Origin: JAAZCI01 sp046462535
GTDB lineage: Bacteria; Pseudomonadota; Gammaproteobacteria; Cardiobacteriales; Wohlfahrtiimonadaceae
Length of the DNA stretch: 48,972 bases
Assembly (NCBI GenBank): GCA_046462535.1
Contig: JBKGVF010000008.1
Span: forward strand, 1-48,972
Direction: 5' to 3'
The position numbers and the translations under genes were made by a program. Positions within the stretch are counted from its first letter, which is position 1, and every line of letters starts with the position of its first letter. A model generated the notes under the pieces. It saw nothing but the letters and a program-made list of their open reading frames with translations. It did not search any database and had not been told where the DNA came from. Below are positions 35,004 through 43,165 of the stretch, one piece after another.

Positions 35004-36317
35004 TTGAAACAACAATCCCTCTTAAGCCTCTTTTTACGGTATGTAATCCCCACAGTGATCGCAATGTTTATTAGCGGTGCCTATCAGCTGGTGGATGGTG
35101 TCTTTATTGGCAATATTGTAGGGCGAGATGGGTTAGCAGCGGTAAATATTGGCTGGTCCTATATCACCCTTCTGTTAGGGTTTGGGTTGATGGTAGGGGT
35201 GGGGGTTGGTAGCCACTACTCATTGGCAATTGGGGCAGGGGATGAGGAACGAGCCTTGCGGGTCTTGGGGCAGATCCCCACGATTTTGGTTGTATCAGGG
35301 GTAATATTGGGGGGATTACTCTATCTCTATGGGGAGGCACTCGTTGCTATTCCCAATGCCAATAGAGCCGCTAGTTTAATGGCGACTGAGTTTGTCACCC
35401 TCTTTGCGCTTGCCGCCCCGATGGTGATCGGCTCCTTAGCGATGCCCTTTATTGTACGTAATGTTGGGACCCCGATGCGGGCAATGCTCTATATGAGTAT
35501 CGGTATTCTCCTTAATATCTTGGCCTCCTACCTCTTTATTGTTGCCCTAAAGTGGGGGGTGTATGGTGCAGCGCTCGCCAGTATTTTAGGGGAGAGCCTT
35601 GCGATGATTCTTGGGGGGTATTATCTAATCCGCTTTATCCGCCGCCGAGGCATTCGTGCACGCCACTTTATCCCCCGGGGGATTCTCCTTAAAGATATCC
35701 TCTTAAATGGGAGCTCCGCCTTCTTTCTCTATATCTATGTTGGGGTGATGATTCTGCTACACCATATCCAGCTAGAGCGCTATGGGGGGACATTAGCCAT
35801 CTCTGCCTATACCATTACTGGATATCTGATAACCCTCTACTACTTTGCTGTTGAGGGGGTGGCCAATGGGGTGCAGCCCCTTTTGAGTACCCTTTATGGT
35901 AGCCAGCGCTATCAGGAGTTACGGGGGATGGTGCGCCTTACACTCTGGGTTGGATTGGGGATCGGTCTTCTCTTTACCATTGCGCTGCAGCTCTATCCCC
36001 ACTTCTTTGCACTGCTCTTTATTCATGATGATGCGCTTCTTTTAGCCGCTGCGGTCCATGCGATTCGTTATCAGCTCCCCCTGCTCTTTTTAGAGGGGCT
36101 CTTTGTGATTGCCACAATCTTCTTTCAATCGATTGGGGAGGGGCAGAAGGCCCTATTGGTCGCGCTTGGAAACCTTCTCTTTCAGGTGCCGATTCTCTTT
36201 ATCGCTCCTCACTATTTTGGGTTAGATGGGATCTGGATCACCATCCCAATTGCTGCGATTTTACTCGCTCTACCGATTGGCTATCTCTTTTTGCGCCGTT
36301 ACCGCTTATTAATATAG
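35004..36317 (+). CDS. MATE-family efflux transporter (second in window)
   Basis: The 437-residue protein has about 12 helices and the MATE opening YVIPTVIAMFISGAYQLVDGVFIGNIVGRDGLAAVN, in which the DGVFIG and glycine-rich spacing match MepA-like members. It would export cations or drugs. The start is uncertain: TTG 35004 has only a weak GTGAG site upstream, and no better start is close. It is divergent from ferritin. It is not closely related in plan to the DinF-type pump at 15276. Confidence 0.85.
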   Translation: MKQQSLLSLFLRYVIPTVIAMFISGAYQLVDGVFIGNIVGRDGLAAVNIGWSYITLLLGFGLMVGVGVGSHYSLAIGAGDEERALRVLGQIPTILVVSGVILGGLLYLYGEALVAIPNANRAASLMATEFVTLFALAAPMVIGSLAMPFIVRNVGTPMRAMLYMSIGILLNILASYLFIVALKWGVYGAALASILGESLAMILGGYYLIRFIRRRGIRARHFIPRGILLKDILLNGSSAFFLYIYVGVMILLHHIQLERYGGTLAISAYTITGYLITLYYFAVEGVANGVQPLLSTLYGSQRYQELRGMVRLTLWVGLGIGLLFTIALQLYPHFFALLFIHDDALLLAAAVHAIRYQLPLLFLEGLFVIATIFFQSIGEGQKALLVALGNLLFQVPILFIAPHYFGLDGIWITIPIAAILLALPIGYLFLRRYRLLI

Positions 36318-36500
36318 GGGCTAAACACTCTAGATAACGCCCTTTTTTAATCAGAGTCAAGCATCAATTAGGGGGAGAGTTGAGACTCTTGAGCATGATC
36401 AAAAGAGTGAAAAATAGGGGTAGAAAAAAGGGAGAGAGGAGGAGTAGATTGGTGGGGGCAGATCCCACTACACTATTTAAACCATTCATATGGAGGAGTT

Positions 36501-37979
36501 ATGGTTAAAACATTAAAAAATTATATTGATGGTCAATGGGTCACGCCCGATAGCGGTCGGGAGAATATTGTTCTTAATCCTGCAAATCAAGAGGTGATAG
36601 GGCGTGGTTTTCACTCATCAAAAGAGCAGACTGAGTATGCCATCTCAGTGGCTAAAGCCGCTTTTGAAAAGGGTGAGTGGGCAGGGAAAGCGCCGAGCGA
36701 GCGGGCCGCTGTTCTTCTTGAAATTGCTGATAAGATCGATGAGCGAGCAGAAGAGATTGCAAGACTCGATACCCTCGATAATGGGAAGATCTTAGCAGAA
36801 GCGGAAGGGGATATTGCCGACTCTGCCGCAACATTCCGCTACTATGCCGGCTTAATTCAAGCCCCTGCGGGGGAGGTCTTTAATGCTTCTGAAGCGTATC
36901 AATCGATGATTGTTCGGGAGCCAGTTGGGGTTACAGGGTTGATTGTTCCATGGAACTATCCCCTCTTAATGAGTGTCTGGAAGATCGCCCCCGCACTGGC
37001 TGCTGGTAATACTATTATCTTCAAGCCCGCTGAGGTGACCCCCCTCTCTGCGATGGTACTCTTTGAGATCTTAGATGAGATTGAGGCACTCCCTAAAGGG
37101 ACCATCAATATGGTGATGGGGGAGGGGGATGTAGTGGGGCAGACCATCTCTGAGAGTCACGATGTGGATATGGTCTCCTTTACCGGTAGCACCGCGGTGG
37201 GGAGAAAGATTATGCAGGCGGCCAGTGGCAACCTAAAGCGGATCTCACTTGAGCTTGGTGGAAAATCCCCCAATATTATCTTTGCGGATACCGATCTCGA
37301 TCTGGCGGTGGATTATGGTCTCTTTGGTATCTTCTATGGAACAGGGCAGGTCTGCTCTGCAGGGAGCCGCATCTTGGTGGAGGAGTCCATCTATGATGAG
37401 TATGTAAAACGCTTTGTTGAGAAGACAGAGCGCATTAAGGTTGGGCCAGGGCTCGATCCTGAATCACATATGGGGCCCTTAGTGAGCGAAGCGCAGATGA
37501 ATCGTGTCCTTGAGTATATTGAGATTGGTAAGCAGGAGGGGGCAACGGTGGCAACGGGGGGGTACCGCATTATGGAGGGGGGGCTCGATAAAGGCTTCTT
37601 TGTAGCGCCCACCGTCTTTGTGGATGTTACCAATGAGATGCGTATCGTGCAGGAGGAGATCTTCGGCCCTGTGGTCACCATTCAGAAATTCTCCACTGAG
37701 GAGGAGGCGATTGCCCTTGCTAACGCTACCCATTATGGCTTAGCTGGAGGGGTCTTCTCGAATGATGGCTCCCGTGCGATGCGGGTGATTAAGCAGGTAC
37801 GCTCAGGCATCACTTGGATTAATGATTATCACCCAACCTTTGTGGAAGCCCCATGGGGAGGGTATAAGCAGAGTGGAATCGGCTTTAGTTTAGGAACCTA
37901 TGGATTAGAGGAGTTCCAAGCGGTTAAGCAGATTAATGTTCGCTTAAATCCAGAGTCTCCCGGTTGGTTCCCACAATAG
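36501..37979 (+). CDS. Betaine-aldehyde-type NAD(P)-dependent aldehyde dehydrogenase
   Basis: The 492-residue ALDH has the Rossmann signature SFTGSTAVGRKI, the catalytic Glu in LELGGKSP, and the catalytic Cys in GQVCSAGSR. The C-terminal WINDYHPTFVEAPWGGYKQSGIG is of the betaine-aldehyde dehydrogenase (GbsA/BetB) type. It oxidises aldehydes to acids in the cytoplasm. Betaine aldehyde is a plausible substrate but neither choline dehydrogenase nor BetI is adjacent. GGAG at 36492-36495 precedes ATG 36501. A strong terminator follows. Confidence 0.9.
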   Translation: MVKTLKNYIDGQWVTPDSGRENIVLNPANQEVIGRGFHSSKEQTEYAISVAKAAFEKGEWAGKAPSERAAVLLEIADKIDERAEEIARLDTLDNGKILAEAEGDIADSAATFRYYAGLIQAPAGEVFNASEAYQSMIVREPVGVTGLIVPWNYPLLMSVWKIAPALAAGNTIIFKPAEVTPLSAMVLFEILDEIEALPKGTINMVMGEGDVVGQTISESHDVDMVSFTGSTAVGRKIMQAASGNLKRISLELGGKSPNIIFADTDLDLAVDYGLFGIFYGTGQVCSAGSRILVEESIYDEYVKRFVEKTERIKVGPGLDPESHMGPLVSEAQMNRVLEYIEIGKQEGATVATGGYRIMEGGLDKGFFVAPTVFVDVTNEMRIVQEEIFGPVVTIQKFSTEEEAIALANATHYGLAGGVFSNDGSRAMRVIKQVRSGITWINDYHPTFVEAPWGGYKQSGIGFSLGTYGLEEFQAVKQINVRLNPESPGWFPQ

Positions 37980-38003
37980 AATTGCCATTCGTTTAATAAA
38001 GGG

Positions 38004-38032
38004 GGGTATCTCCAATTGGGGATACCCTTTTT
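38004..38032 (+). terminator. Terminator after aldehyde dehydrogenase
   Basis: A 10-bp stem with one wobble (GGGTATCTCC at 38004-38013 with GGGGATACCC at 38018-38027), a 4-nt AATT loop and a T5 run. It ends the aldehyde dehydrogenase transcript before the metE leader. Confidence 0.92.
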
Positions 38033-38164
38033 GCATTCAGGGGAGGAGATAATTATCCATCGATTACCAAAAGATAATTAATTACTTTATATTCTGTATT
38101 AAGATTAAACATGTAACCTACTGATATTAAAGGATCTTTTTTTCGGGAAAACTACAGATTCAAT

Positions 38165-38201
38165 ACAGATAAAAAAGGGGTTGTCTTTCTCTTTTATCTG
38201 T
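38165..38201. promoter_or_regulatory. 10-bp inverted repeat overlapping the proposed metE promoter
   Basis: ACAGATAAAA (38165-38174) and its exact complement TTTTATCTGT (38192-38201) are 17 bases apart. A candidate promoter overlaps them: TTGTCT (38181-38186), 18 bases, TATAGT (38205-38210). The repeat could be an operator or a transcript hairpin. Transcription would start near 38217, just upstream of the riboswitch. Confidence 0.4.
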
Positions 38202-38248
38202 GCATATAGTGATAATCAATGCAGCAACGGGGTGAACCTAGCGCTGCG

Positions 38249-38359
38249 CTTATCAAGAGTGGTGGAGGGACAGGCCCTGTGAAACCCGGCAACCTGAAGC
38301 AGCCTGCTTCGTTGGTGCTAATTCCTTCAGATTGTGTGCACAACAATCTGGAAGATAAG
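38249..38359 (+). ncRNA. SAM-I (S-box) riboswitch upstream of metE
   Basis: The element shows the S-box core: P1 CTTATC at 38249-38254 pairs with GATAAG at 38354-38359. Inside lie the conserved GGTGGAGGGACAGGCCC, GAAACCC, GGCAACC and GGTGCTAATTCC blocks in order. It binds S-adenosylmethionine and switches the downstream terminator on. Positions fit the family in sequence and layout. It controls metE (and, by read-through, possibly metF). SAM-I riboswitches are chiefly a Gram-positive feature, so this occurrence is unusual. Confidence 0.92.
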
Positions 38360-38374
38360 AGATGATTGGATCCA

Positions 38375-38417
38375 AGCCAACACTTCTTGATACCCACAGA
38401 GTGCTGGCTATTTTTTT
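38375..38417 (+). terminator. Riboswitch-controlled terminator in metE leader
   Basis: AGCCAACACT (38375-38384) pairs with AGTGCTGGCT (38400-38409) apart from one mismatch, and seven T follow (38411-38417). It is directly downstream of the SAM aptamer, so high SAM should stabilise the aptamer and let this terminator stop transcription before metE. Confidence 0.85.
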
Positions 38418-38461
38418 GCCAGTTCAAAAATAATGAATGGATAGATGGAGACAATCAGACT

Positions 38462-40759
38462 ATGGCTCAGTCACATAACTTAGGATTCCCTCGGATTGGG
38501 GATCGTCGTCAACTTAAATTTGCATTAGAGGCTTACTGGCAGGGGCGCTCGACTGAAGAGGAGCTCCTTGCGGTTGCTTCCGCGGTTAAAGAGGCTAATT
38601 GGCAGGTGGAGTCTGCACTCGACTACTTAACCGTGGGCGATTTTTCACTCTACGATCATATTTTAGATACCTCCACCCTCTTAGGGGTGGTGCCTCCCCG
38701 CTTTAATGCGCCAGAAGGGGAGTTAGTCTCACTCGATACCTACTTTCGTATCGCCCGAGGTCAGGCCCCTACAGGGGAGGAGACCTTCGCCAGTGAGATG
38801 ACTAAATGGTTCGATACCAATTACCACTACATTGTGCCCGAGGTCTCAGTAGGGCAGCAATTCCATATCGCTTCAAACCGACTTTTTGATGAGGTGGAGG
38901 AGGCGAAAGCCTTTGCAAAGCAGCATGCTAAAGGGGGGAATCCTAAACCCCTTAAGGCGGTATTAGTGGGGCCCGTCACATGGCTCTACTTAGCAAAAGT
39001 TAAGGGGGAGCCCTTCGATCGGTTAACCCTTCTGCCCGATCTACTTGCCACCTATCGCACTATTCTTGAGCGTCTGAATCAGCAGGGGGTAGCCTATATA
39101 CAGATTGATGAACCCATTTTAGTGCTGGATCTCGCCCCCGAGTGGCAGGCGGCCCTTACCGAGAGTTACACCCTTTTAGGGGCGGCGGCGGATAATCTAC
39201 TGCTTGCCACCTACTTTGATGGCATTCACGATAATTTAGAGACCCTCCTCTCCCTACCGGTAGCGGGGGTGCATCTCGATGGGGTCTATGGAGATCTTGA
39301 GGCGGTTGCCACCCATTGGCCCACCGATCGAATTCTATCAGCAGGCATTGTCAATGGGCGGAATATCTGGCGCAATGATCTGGCCCACTCCTTAAAACGT
39401 TTAACCGATCTTGCCGATCGTTTTGGTGAGAATCTCTGGATCGCCCCCTCCTCCTCACTGCTTCATGTGCCTGTGGATCTTGCTCAAGAGGAGGCGTTAG
39501 ATGAGGGGTTACGCTCTTGGTTTGCCTTTGCTAAAGAGAAGATAGAGGAGGTGGTTCTCCTCACCCGAGGCATCAATGAGGGGAGCGGTGCTATTGCAGC
39601 AGCATTAGAGGCCTCCAACGCCATTGAAACCGCCCGCACCCAATCGACCCGTATCCATAACCCAGAGGTTGTGGCGCGTGTTAAGGGGATTAAGAGGGGG
39701 GATGATGAGCGAAGCACCCCATTCTCTGAGCGTAAAGCACTTCAGCAGGCCCATTTTAACTTCCCTCTCTTTCCCACCACAACTATAGGCTCATTCCCAC
39801 AGACGGGGGCGATTCGAACCCTGCGCCGCAACTACCGTACTGGTGAGATTGATGAGGCGAGCTATATCGAAGGGATTGAAGCGGCGATTGCAGAAGCAAT
39901 TTCGATACAGGAGACGCTCGATATCGATCTTCTCGTCCATGGAGAGGCGGAGCGCAACGACATGGTTGAGTACTTTGGTGAGCTACTCGATGGCTTTGCC
40001 TTCACCCAATATGGTTGGGTACAGAGTTATGGCTCCCGCTGTGTTAAGCCCCCCATTATCTATGGGGATGTGGCGCGTCCTAAGCCGATGACTGTGGAGT
40101 GGATCCGTTATGCTCAATCATTAACAGAGCGTCCTGTTAAGGGGATGTTAACCGGACCGGTAACCATTCTCTCTTGGTCCTTCCCGCGGGAGGATTGTAG
40201 CTATGAGGAGAGTGCTTATCAGATTGCGCTTGCCCTTCGGGATGAGGTGGAGGATTTAGAGAGAGCGGGGATCACCATTATCCAGATCGATGAGCCTGCC
40301 ATTCGGGAGCTTCTCCCCCTTCGCCGTGCGCGACAGAAGGCTTATCTCAATTGGGCAGAGCGTGCCTTTCGTCTGAGCGCTTCGGTGGTGGCTCCGACAA
40401 CTCAGATCCATACCCACATGTGTTATTCGGAGTTTAATGAGATTATCCACTCCATTGCCAATCTCGATGCCGATGTGATTACGATTGAGACCTCCCGCTC
40501 CGATATGGCGCTACTGGATGTTTTTCAGGAGTTCCACTACCCCAATGATATTGGGCCGGGTGTCTACGATATTCACTCACCACGCATTCCTACAGTTGAG
40601 GAGATGGTCCATCTTCTTCAGCGAGCAACGGAATTTATTCCGAAAGAGCGGCTCTGGGTAAACCCCGATTGTGGTCTGAAGACCCGTCAATGGGCAGAGA
40701 CTAAAGCCGCACTCAACAATATGGTGAAGGCGGCTAAGATTCTTCGCACTACCCTCTAG
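38462..40759 (+). CDS. metE: Cobalamin-independent methionine synthase MetE
   Basis: The 765-residue enzyme transfers the methyl group of 5-methyltetrahydropteroyl-triglutamate to homocysteine. N- and C-terminal barrel halves are visible. The opening HNLGFPRIGDRRQLKFALEAYWQG is typical, and the C-terminal zinc site includes HMC (THMCYSEF) and the NPDCGLKTR cysteine. The in-frame ATG at 38366 is rejected because it would lie upstream of the terminator. ATG 38462 follows GGAG at 38447-38450. It is controlled by the SAM-I riboswitch and lies 118 bases upstream of metF. Confidence 0.97.
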   Translation: MAQSHNLGFPRIGDRRQLKFALEAYWQGRSTEEELLAVASAVKEANWQVESALDYLTVGDFSLYDHILDTSTLLGVVPPRFNAPEGELVSLDTYFRIARGQAPTGEETFASEMTKWFDTNYHYIVPEVSVGQQFHIASNRLFDEVEEAKAFAKQHAKGGNPKPLKAVLVGPVTWLYLAKVKGEPFDRLTLLPDLLATYRTILERLNQQGVAYIQIDEPILVLDLAPEWQAALTESYTLLGAAADNLLLATYFDGIHDNLETLLSLPVAGVHLDGVYGDLEAVATHWPTDRILSAGIVNGRNIWRNDLAHSLKRLTDLADRFGENLWIAPSSSLLHVPVDLAQEEALDEGLRSWFAFAKEKIEEVVLLTRGINEGSGAIAAALEASNAIETARTQSTRIHNPEVVARVKGIKRGDDERSTPFSERKALQQAHFNFPLFPTTTIGSFPQTGAIRTLRRNYRTGEIDEASYIEGIEAAIAEAISIQETLDIDLLVHGEAERNDMVEYFGELLDGFAFTQYGWVQSYGSRCVKPPIIYGDVARPKPMTVEWIRYAQSLTERPVKGMLTGPVTILSWSFPREDCSYEESAYQIALALRDEVEDLERAGITIIQIDEPAIRELLPLRRARQKAYLNWAERAFRLSASVVAPTTQIHTHMCYSEFNEIIHSIANLDADVITIETSRSDMALLDVFQEFHYPNDIGPGVYDIHSPRIPTVEEMVHLLQRATEFIPKERLWVNPDCGLKTRQWAETKAALNNMVKAAKILRTTL

Positions 40760-40791
40760 GTAGAGCGCTCTTTAACCCAATCCGTTTCAAC

Positions 40792-40847
40792 GTTCTGCCG
40801 ACACCCTTTAGGGGATGAGTAGATGGTATCCACAGCGTCGGCAGAAC
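40792..40847. repeat. 11-bp inverted repeat between metE and metF
   Basis: GTTCTGCCGAC (40792-40802) and its exact complement GTCGGCAGAAC (40837-40847) flank a 34-base loop region with a small inner CCCTTTAGGGG dyad. No T tract follows. It could be an operator or a transcript-processing hairpin, and cannot be an ordinary terminator. Confidence 0.6.
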
Positions 40848-40877
40848 ATCTATTATGAGTGAATGAGGCTAAGCAGT

Positions 40878-41783
40878 ATGAGTAGTAATGCAAAGTATGT
40901 TGAGTTGTTAAATCAATCGGTGGCAGATCTTCATCATCAGAAGCTCGCCGTCTCTTTTGAGTTCTTTCCCCCCAATAGTGAGGGGATGGTGGAGACCCTA
41001 TGGAACTCGGTGGAGCGTCTAGAGGGGTTAGCGCCAAAATTTGTCTCGGTTACCTATGGGGCTAATGCCTCCACGCGGGATCGAACCCATAAGGTGATCT
41101 ACGATATTATGGCGAAGACCAATCTCGAAGCGGTTCCCCATCTCACCTGTGTGGATGTTGAGGAGGAGGAGCTCATCACCATTGCAAACCAATATTGGAA
41201 ACATGGGGTTCGCCATATATTAGCCCTTCGGGGGGATGTTCCATCAGGAGCGCCGGAGCCCGATCGTTACGCCGACTATCTGGTTACCCTATTAAAGAAG
41301 ACCCAAGATTTTGATATCTCGGTCGCTTGCTACCCTGAGGTTCATCCTACCGCTAAGAATGCACAGGCGGATCTCCTCCACCTTAAGCGAAAGGTGGATG
41401 CGGGTGCCAATCTCGCCATTAGCCAATTCTTCTTCGATGTGGATTCCTTCCTCCGCTTTCGCGATCGCTGCGTTGCTGTGGGGATCGATGCAGAGATTGT
41501 GCCGGGGATTCTCCCTGTCTCCAATTATGAGGCACTCATCCGCTTTGCAAAGAGTCTCAATGTTAAGATTCCCTACTGGCTCCATAAGCGGTATGAGGGG
41601 TTAGCGAATGACCCGGTAACCCGAAACTTAGTTGGGGCGAGTATCGCCATTGATATGGTGCGGGTCTTAGCGAGTGAAGGGGTGAATGATTTCCACTTCT
41701 ATACCCTCAATCGCTCTGAGCTTACCTATGCCATCTGCCACACCTTAGGCTTGCGGGATCAGCGGCAGATCAGCGAGGAGTAG
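40878..41783 (+). CDS. metF: Methylenetetrahydrofolate reductase MetF
   Basis: The flavoprotein of about 301 residues reduces 5,10-methylene-THF to 5-methyl-THF, the substrate of metE. Seen are the opening VSFEFFPPNSEGM (family signature FEFFPP), the FAD-site VTYGANAST region, HILALRGD, and the FFDVDSFLRFRDRC stretch. ATG 40878 with GAGG 9 bases upstream is preferred over the in-frame ATG 40863. metF follows metE by about 120 bases and probably shares the riboswitch-controlled transcript. Confidence 0.95.
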   Translation: MSSNAKYVELLNQSVADLHHQKLAVSFEFFPPNSEGMVETLWNSVERLEGLAPKFVSVTYGANASTRDRTHKVIYDIMAKTNLEAVPHLTCVDVEEEELITIANQYWKHGVRHILALRGDVPSGAPEPDRYADYLVTLLKKTQDFDISVACYPEVHPTAKNAQADLLHLKRKVDAGANLAISQFFFDVDSFLRFRDRCVAVGIDAEIVPGILPVSNYEALIRFAKSLNVKIPYWLHKRYEGLANDPVTRNLVGASIAIDMVRVLASEGVNDFHFYTLNRSELTYAICHTLGLRDQRQISEE

Positions 41784-41841
41784 GAGGGTTAACGGATAAG
41801 GCAATCGCAGAAGAGGAGAAATAACAAAAATCCTACATAAT

Positions 41842-41870
41842 AGAGGGGGCTCGTCATGAGCCCTCTTCTC
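41842..41870 (+). terminator. metF terminator
   Basis: AGAGGGGGCTC (41842-41852) pairs with GAGCCCTCT (41858-41866) with a two-base bulge, followed by a pyrimidine-rich TCTC run. It lies 58 bases after metF. Confidence 0.7.
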
Positions 41871-41882
41871 TTTCTAAAAGAG

Positions 41883-41916
41883 AAAAAGCCCATTTCACGC
41901 TAATCATCGGCTTTTT
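41883..41916. terminator. Second hairpin after metF (possible bidirectional terminator)
   Basis: AAAAAGCC (41883-41890) and GGCTTTTT (41909-41916) form an 8-bp stem with an 18-nt loop and A/T flanks on both sides. It is a weak candidate for a backup terminator. Confidence 0.5.
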
Positions 41917-41974
41917 CAATTATTCCCCCCTCAAATCGTTAAAATCGAGCTATGCTTAAAGAATGTACAACAAT

Positions 41975-42081
41975 CGACGAGGCTACACCCCATCCCGCCT
42001 CGTCGCGATTAGCTGGGTTAAAAACTACATAAAAATTACATAGAGATGTTGCTAATCTCTGAAAAGGCGCTAGTATAGCGC
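41975..42081. other. Three-hairpin region upstream of feoA
   Basis: Within the 349-base gap 41784-42132 three dyads follow one another. CGACGAGGC (41975-41983) pairs with GCCTCGTCG (41997-42005). AGAGAT (42042-42047) pairs with ATCTCT (42055-42060). GCGCTA (42067-42072) pairs with TAGCGC (42076-42081). None has a T tract. This could be a structured feoA leader. No clear Fur box was found. Confidence 0.45.
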
Positions 42082-42132
42082 AAAATGAGCAATTTGAAGA
42101 GTGAATAATTAGTGATATGAGAGGAATCAGTA

Positions 42133-42390
42133 GTGAAAGAGGAACGAATATACACCCTTGCGACCCTGCGTGAAGGGGTGCGGGCAGAGATTGTCGCCTT
42201 AGATGATGAGATGCCCCGTGAAACACGGCGGCGCCTCCTCGATTTAGGCTTTATTCGTGGGGCGGAGATTACGGTGGAGAATCGTAGTCCTGCCGGCAAT
42301 CCCATCGCCTACCGTATTAAGGGGGCTGTGATCGCCCTTCGACGGGGTGAGGCGGAGCTGATTCAGATTAAGGAGGTACCCAATGAGTAG
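42133..42390 (+). CDS. feoA: Ferrous iron transport protein FeoA
   Basis: The 85-residue SH3-like cytoplasmic protein supports FeoB in ferrous iron uptake. The pattern RRRLLDLGFIRGAEITVENRSPAGNPIAYRI matches FeoA, including the LGFxxG turn. Start codon is GTG 42133 with GAGGA 7 bases upstream. Its TAG overlaps the next gene by 8 bases (ATGAGTAG), indicating translational coupling to the FeoB GTPase gene. Confidence 0.95.
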   Translation: MKEERIYTLATLREGVRAEIVALDDEMPRETRRRLLDLGFIRGAEITVENRSPAGNPIAYRIKGAVIALRRGEAELIQIKEVPNE

Positions 42391-43165
42391 TTGTGCAACC
42401 TGTCCATTAGGGGGCAATTTAGAGCATCTGGAGCGGTTAGGGAGTAAGGGGGCGGGGTATGACTTTACCATCGCCTTAGCTGGAAACCCCAATACCGGTA
42501 AGAGTACAGTCTTTAACGCCTTAACAGGATTACGGCAACATACGGGCAATTGGCCTGGTAAGACGGTAGTAACGGCAGAAGGGGGCTTTGCCTATCGGGG
42601 GAAGCAGTATAAGTTAATCGATCTTCCCGGCACCTATTCACTTCTCTCTACCTCCGATGATGAGGAGGTCGCTCGGGACTTTATCCTCTTTGGTGCCCCC
42701 GATGTCACCGTGATTGTGGTGGATGCCAGCCGATTGGAGCGGAATCTCAATCTCACCCTACAGATCTTAGAGATCACCCCTAAGGTGGTGCTCTGTGTCA
42801 ATCTAATCGATGAGGCGCGTCGCCATAAGATTACCATCGATCAGCGTACTCTTGCGCGGGATCTTGGGGTGCCGGTGGTCTTTACCAATGCCCGCTCTAA
42901 TGAGGGGATTGCCGAGCTCTTAGAGAGTATCCATCAGGTGGCATTAGGAAAGATTGGACGGAAGAAGCCCCGCCCAATCCCCCTGCCGGATGAGGCAGCA
43001 GAAGCCGTGGCACAGATTGAGGGGGAGGTGAAGCGCCTCTACCCCCATCTACCCAATAGTCGTTGGATAGCGCTTCGGCTTCTGGAAGGGGATGAGAGTA
43101 TCATTACCGCCCTGCGGGAGGGGCGTTTAGGGAGTAATCAGAATCAGGAGGAGCGCAATGAGTAA
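42383..43165 (+). CDS. feoB: FeoB N-terminal GTPase domain as separate protein
   Basis: This 260-residue soluble protein is the G domain and GDI-like helical part of FeoB. It shows G1 GNPNTGKS (34-41), G2 Thr region (NWPGKTVVT), G3 DLPGTYS, G4 NLID (in VNLIDEARR) and G5-like TNARSNEG. The N-terminus MSSCATCPLG carries a CxxC pair. It contains no membrane helices, unlike normal FeoB of about 750 residues. It is encoded by its own frame with AGGAGG upstream. Its end overlaps the next ORF by 8 bases. Confidence 0.93.
   Translation: MSSCATCPLGGNLEHLERLGSKGAGYDFTIALAGNPNTGKSTVFNALTGLRQHTGNWPGKTVVTAEGGFAYRGKQYKLIDLPGTYSLLSTSDDEEVARDFILFGAPDVTVIVVDASRLERNLNLTLQILEITPKVVLCVNLIDEARRHKITIDQRTLARDLGVPVVFTNARSNEGIAELLESIHQVALGKIGRKKPRPIPLPDEAAEAVAQIEGEVKRLYPHLPNSRWIALRLLEGDESIITALREGRLGSNQNQEERNE

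Noticed and set aside
38366..38461. In-frame upstream ATG giving a longer MetE
   Set aside because: It lies upstream of, and would run through, the riboswitch terminator. The MetE N-terminus aligns at ATG 38462.
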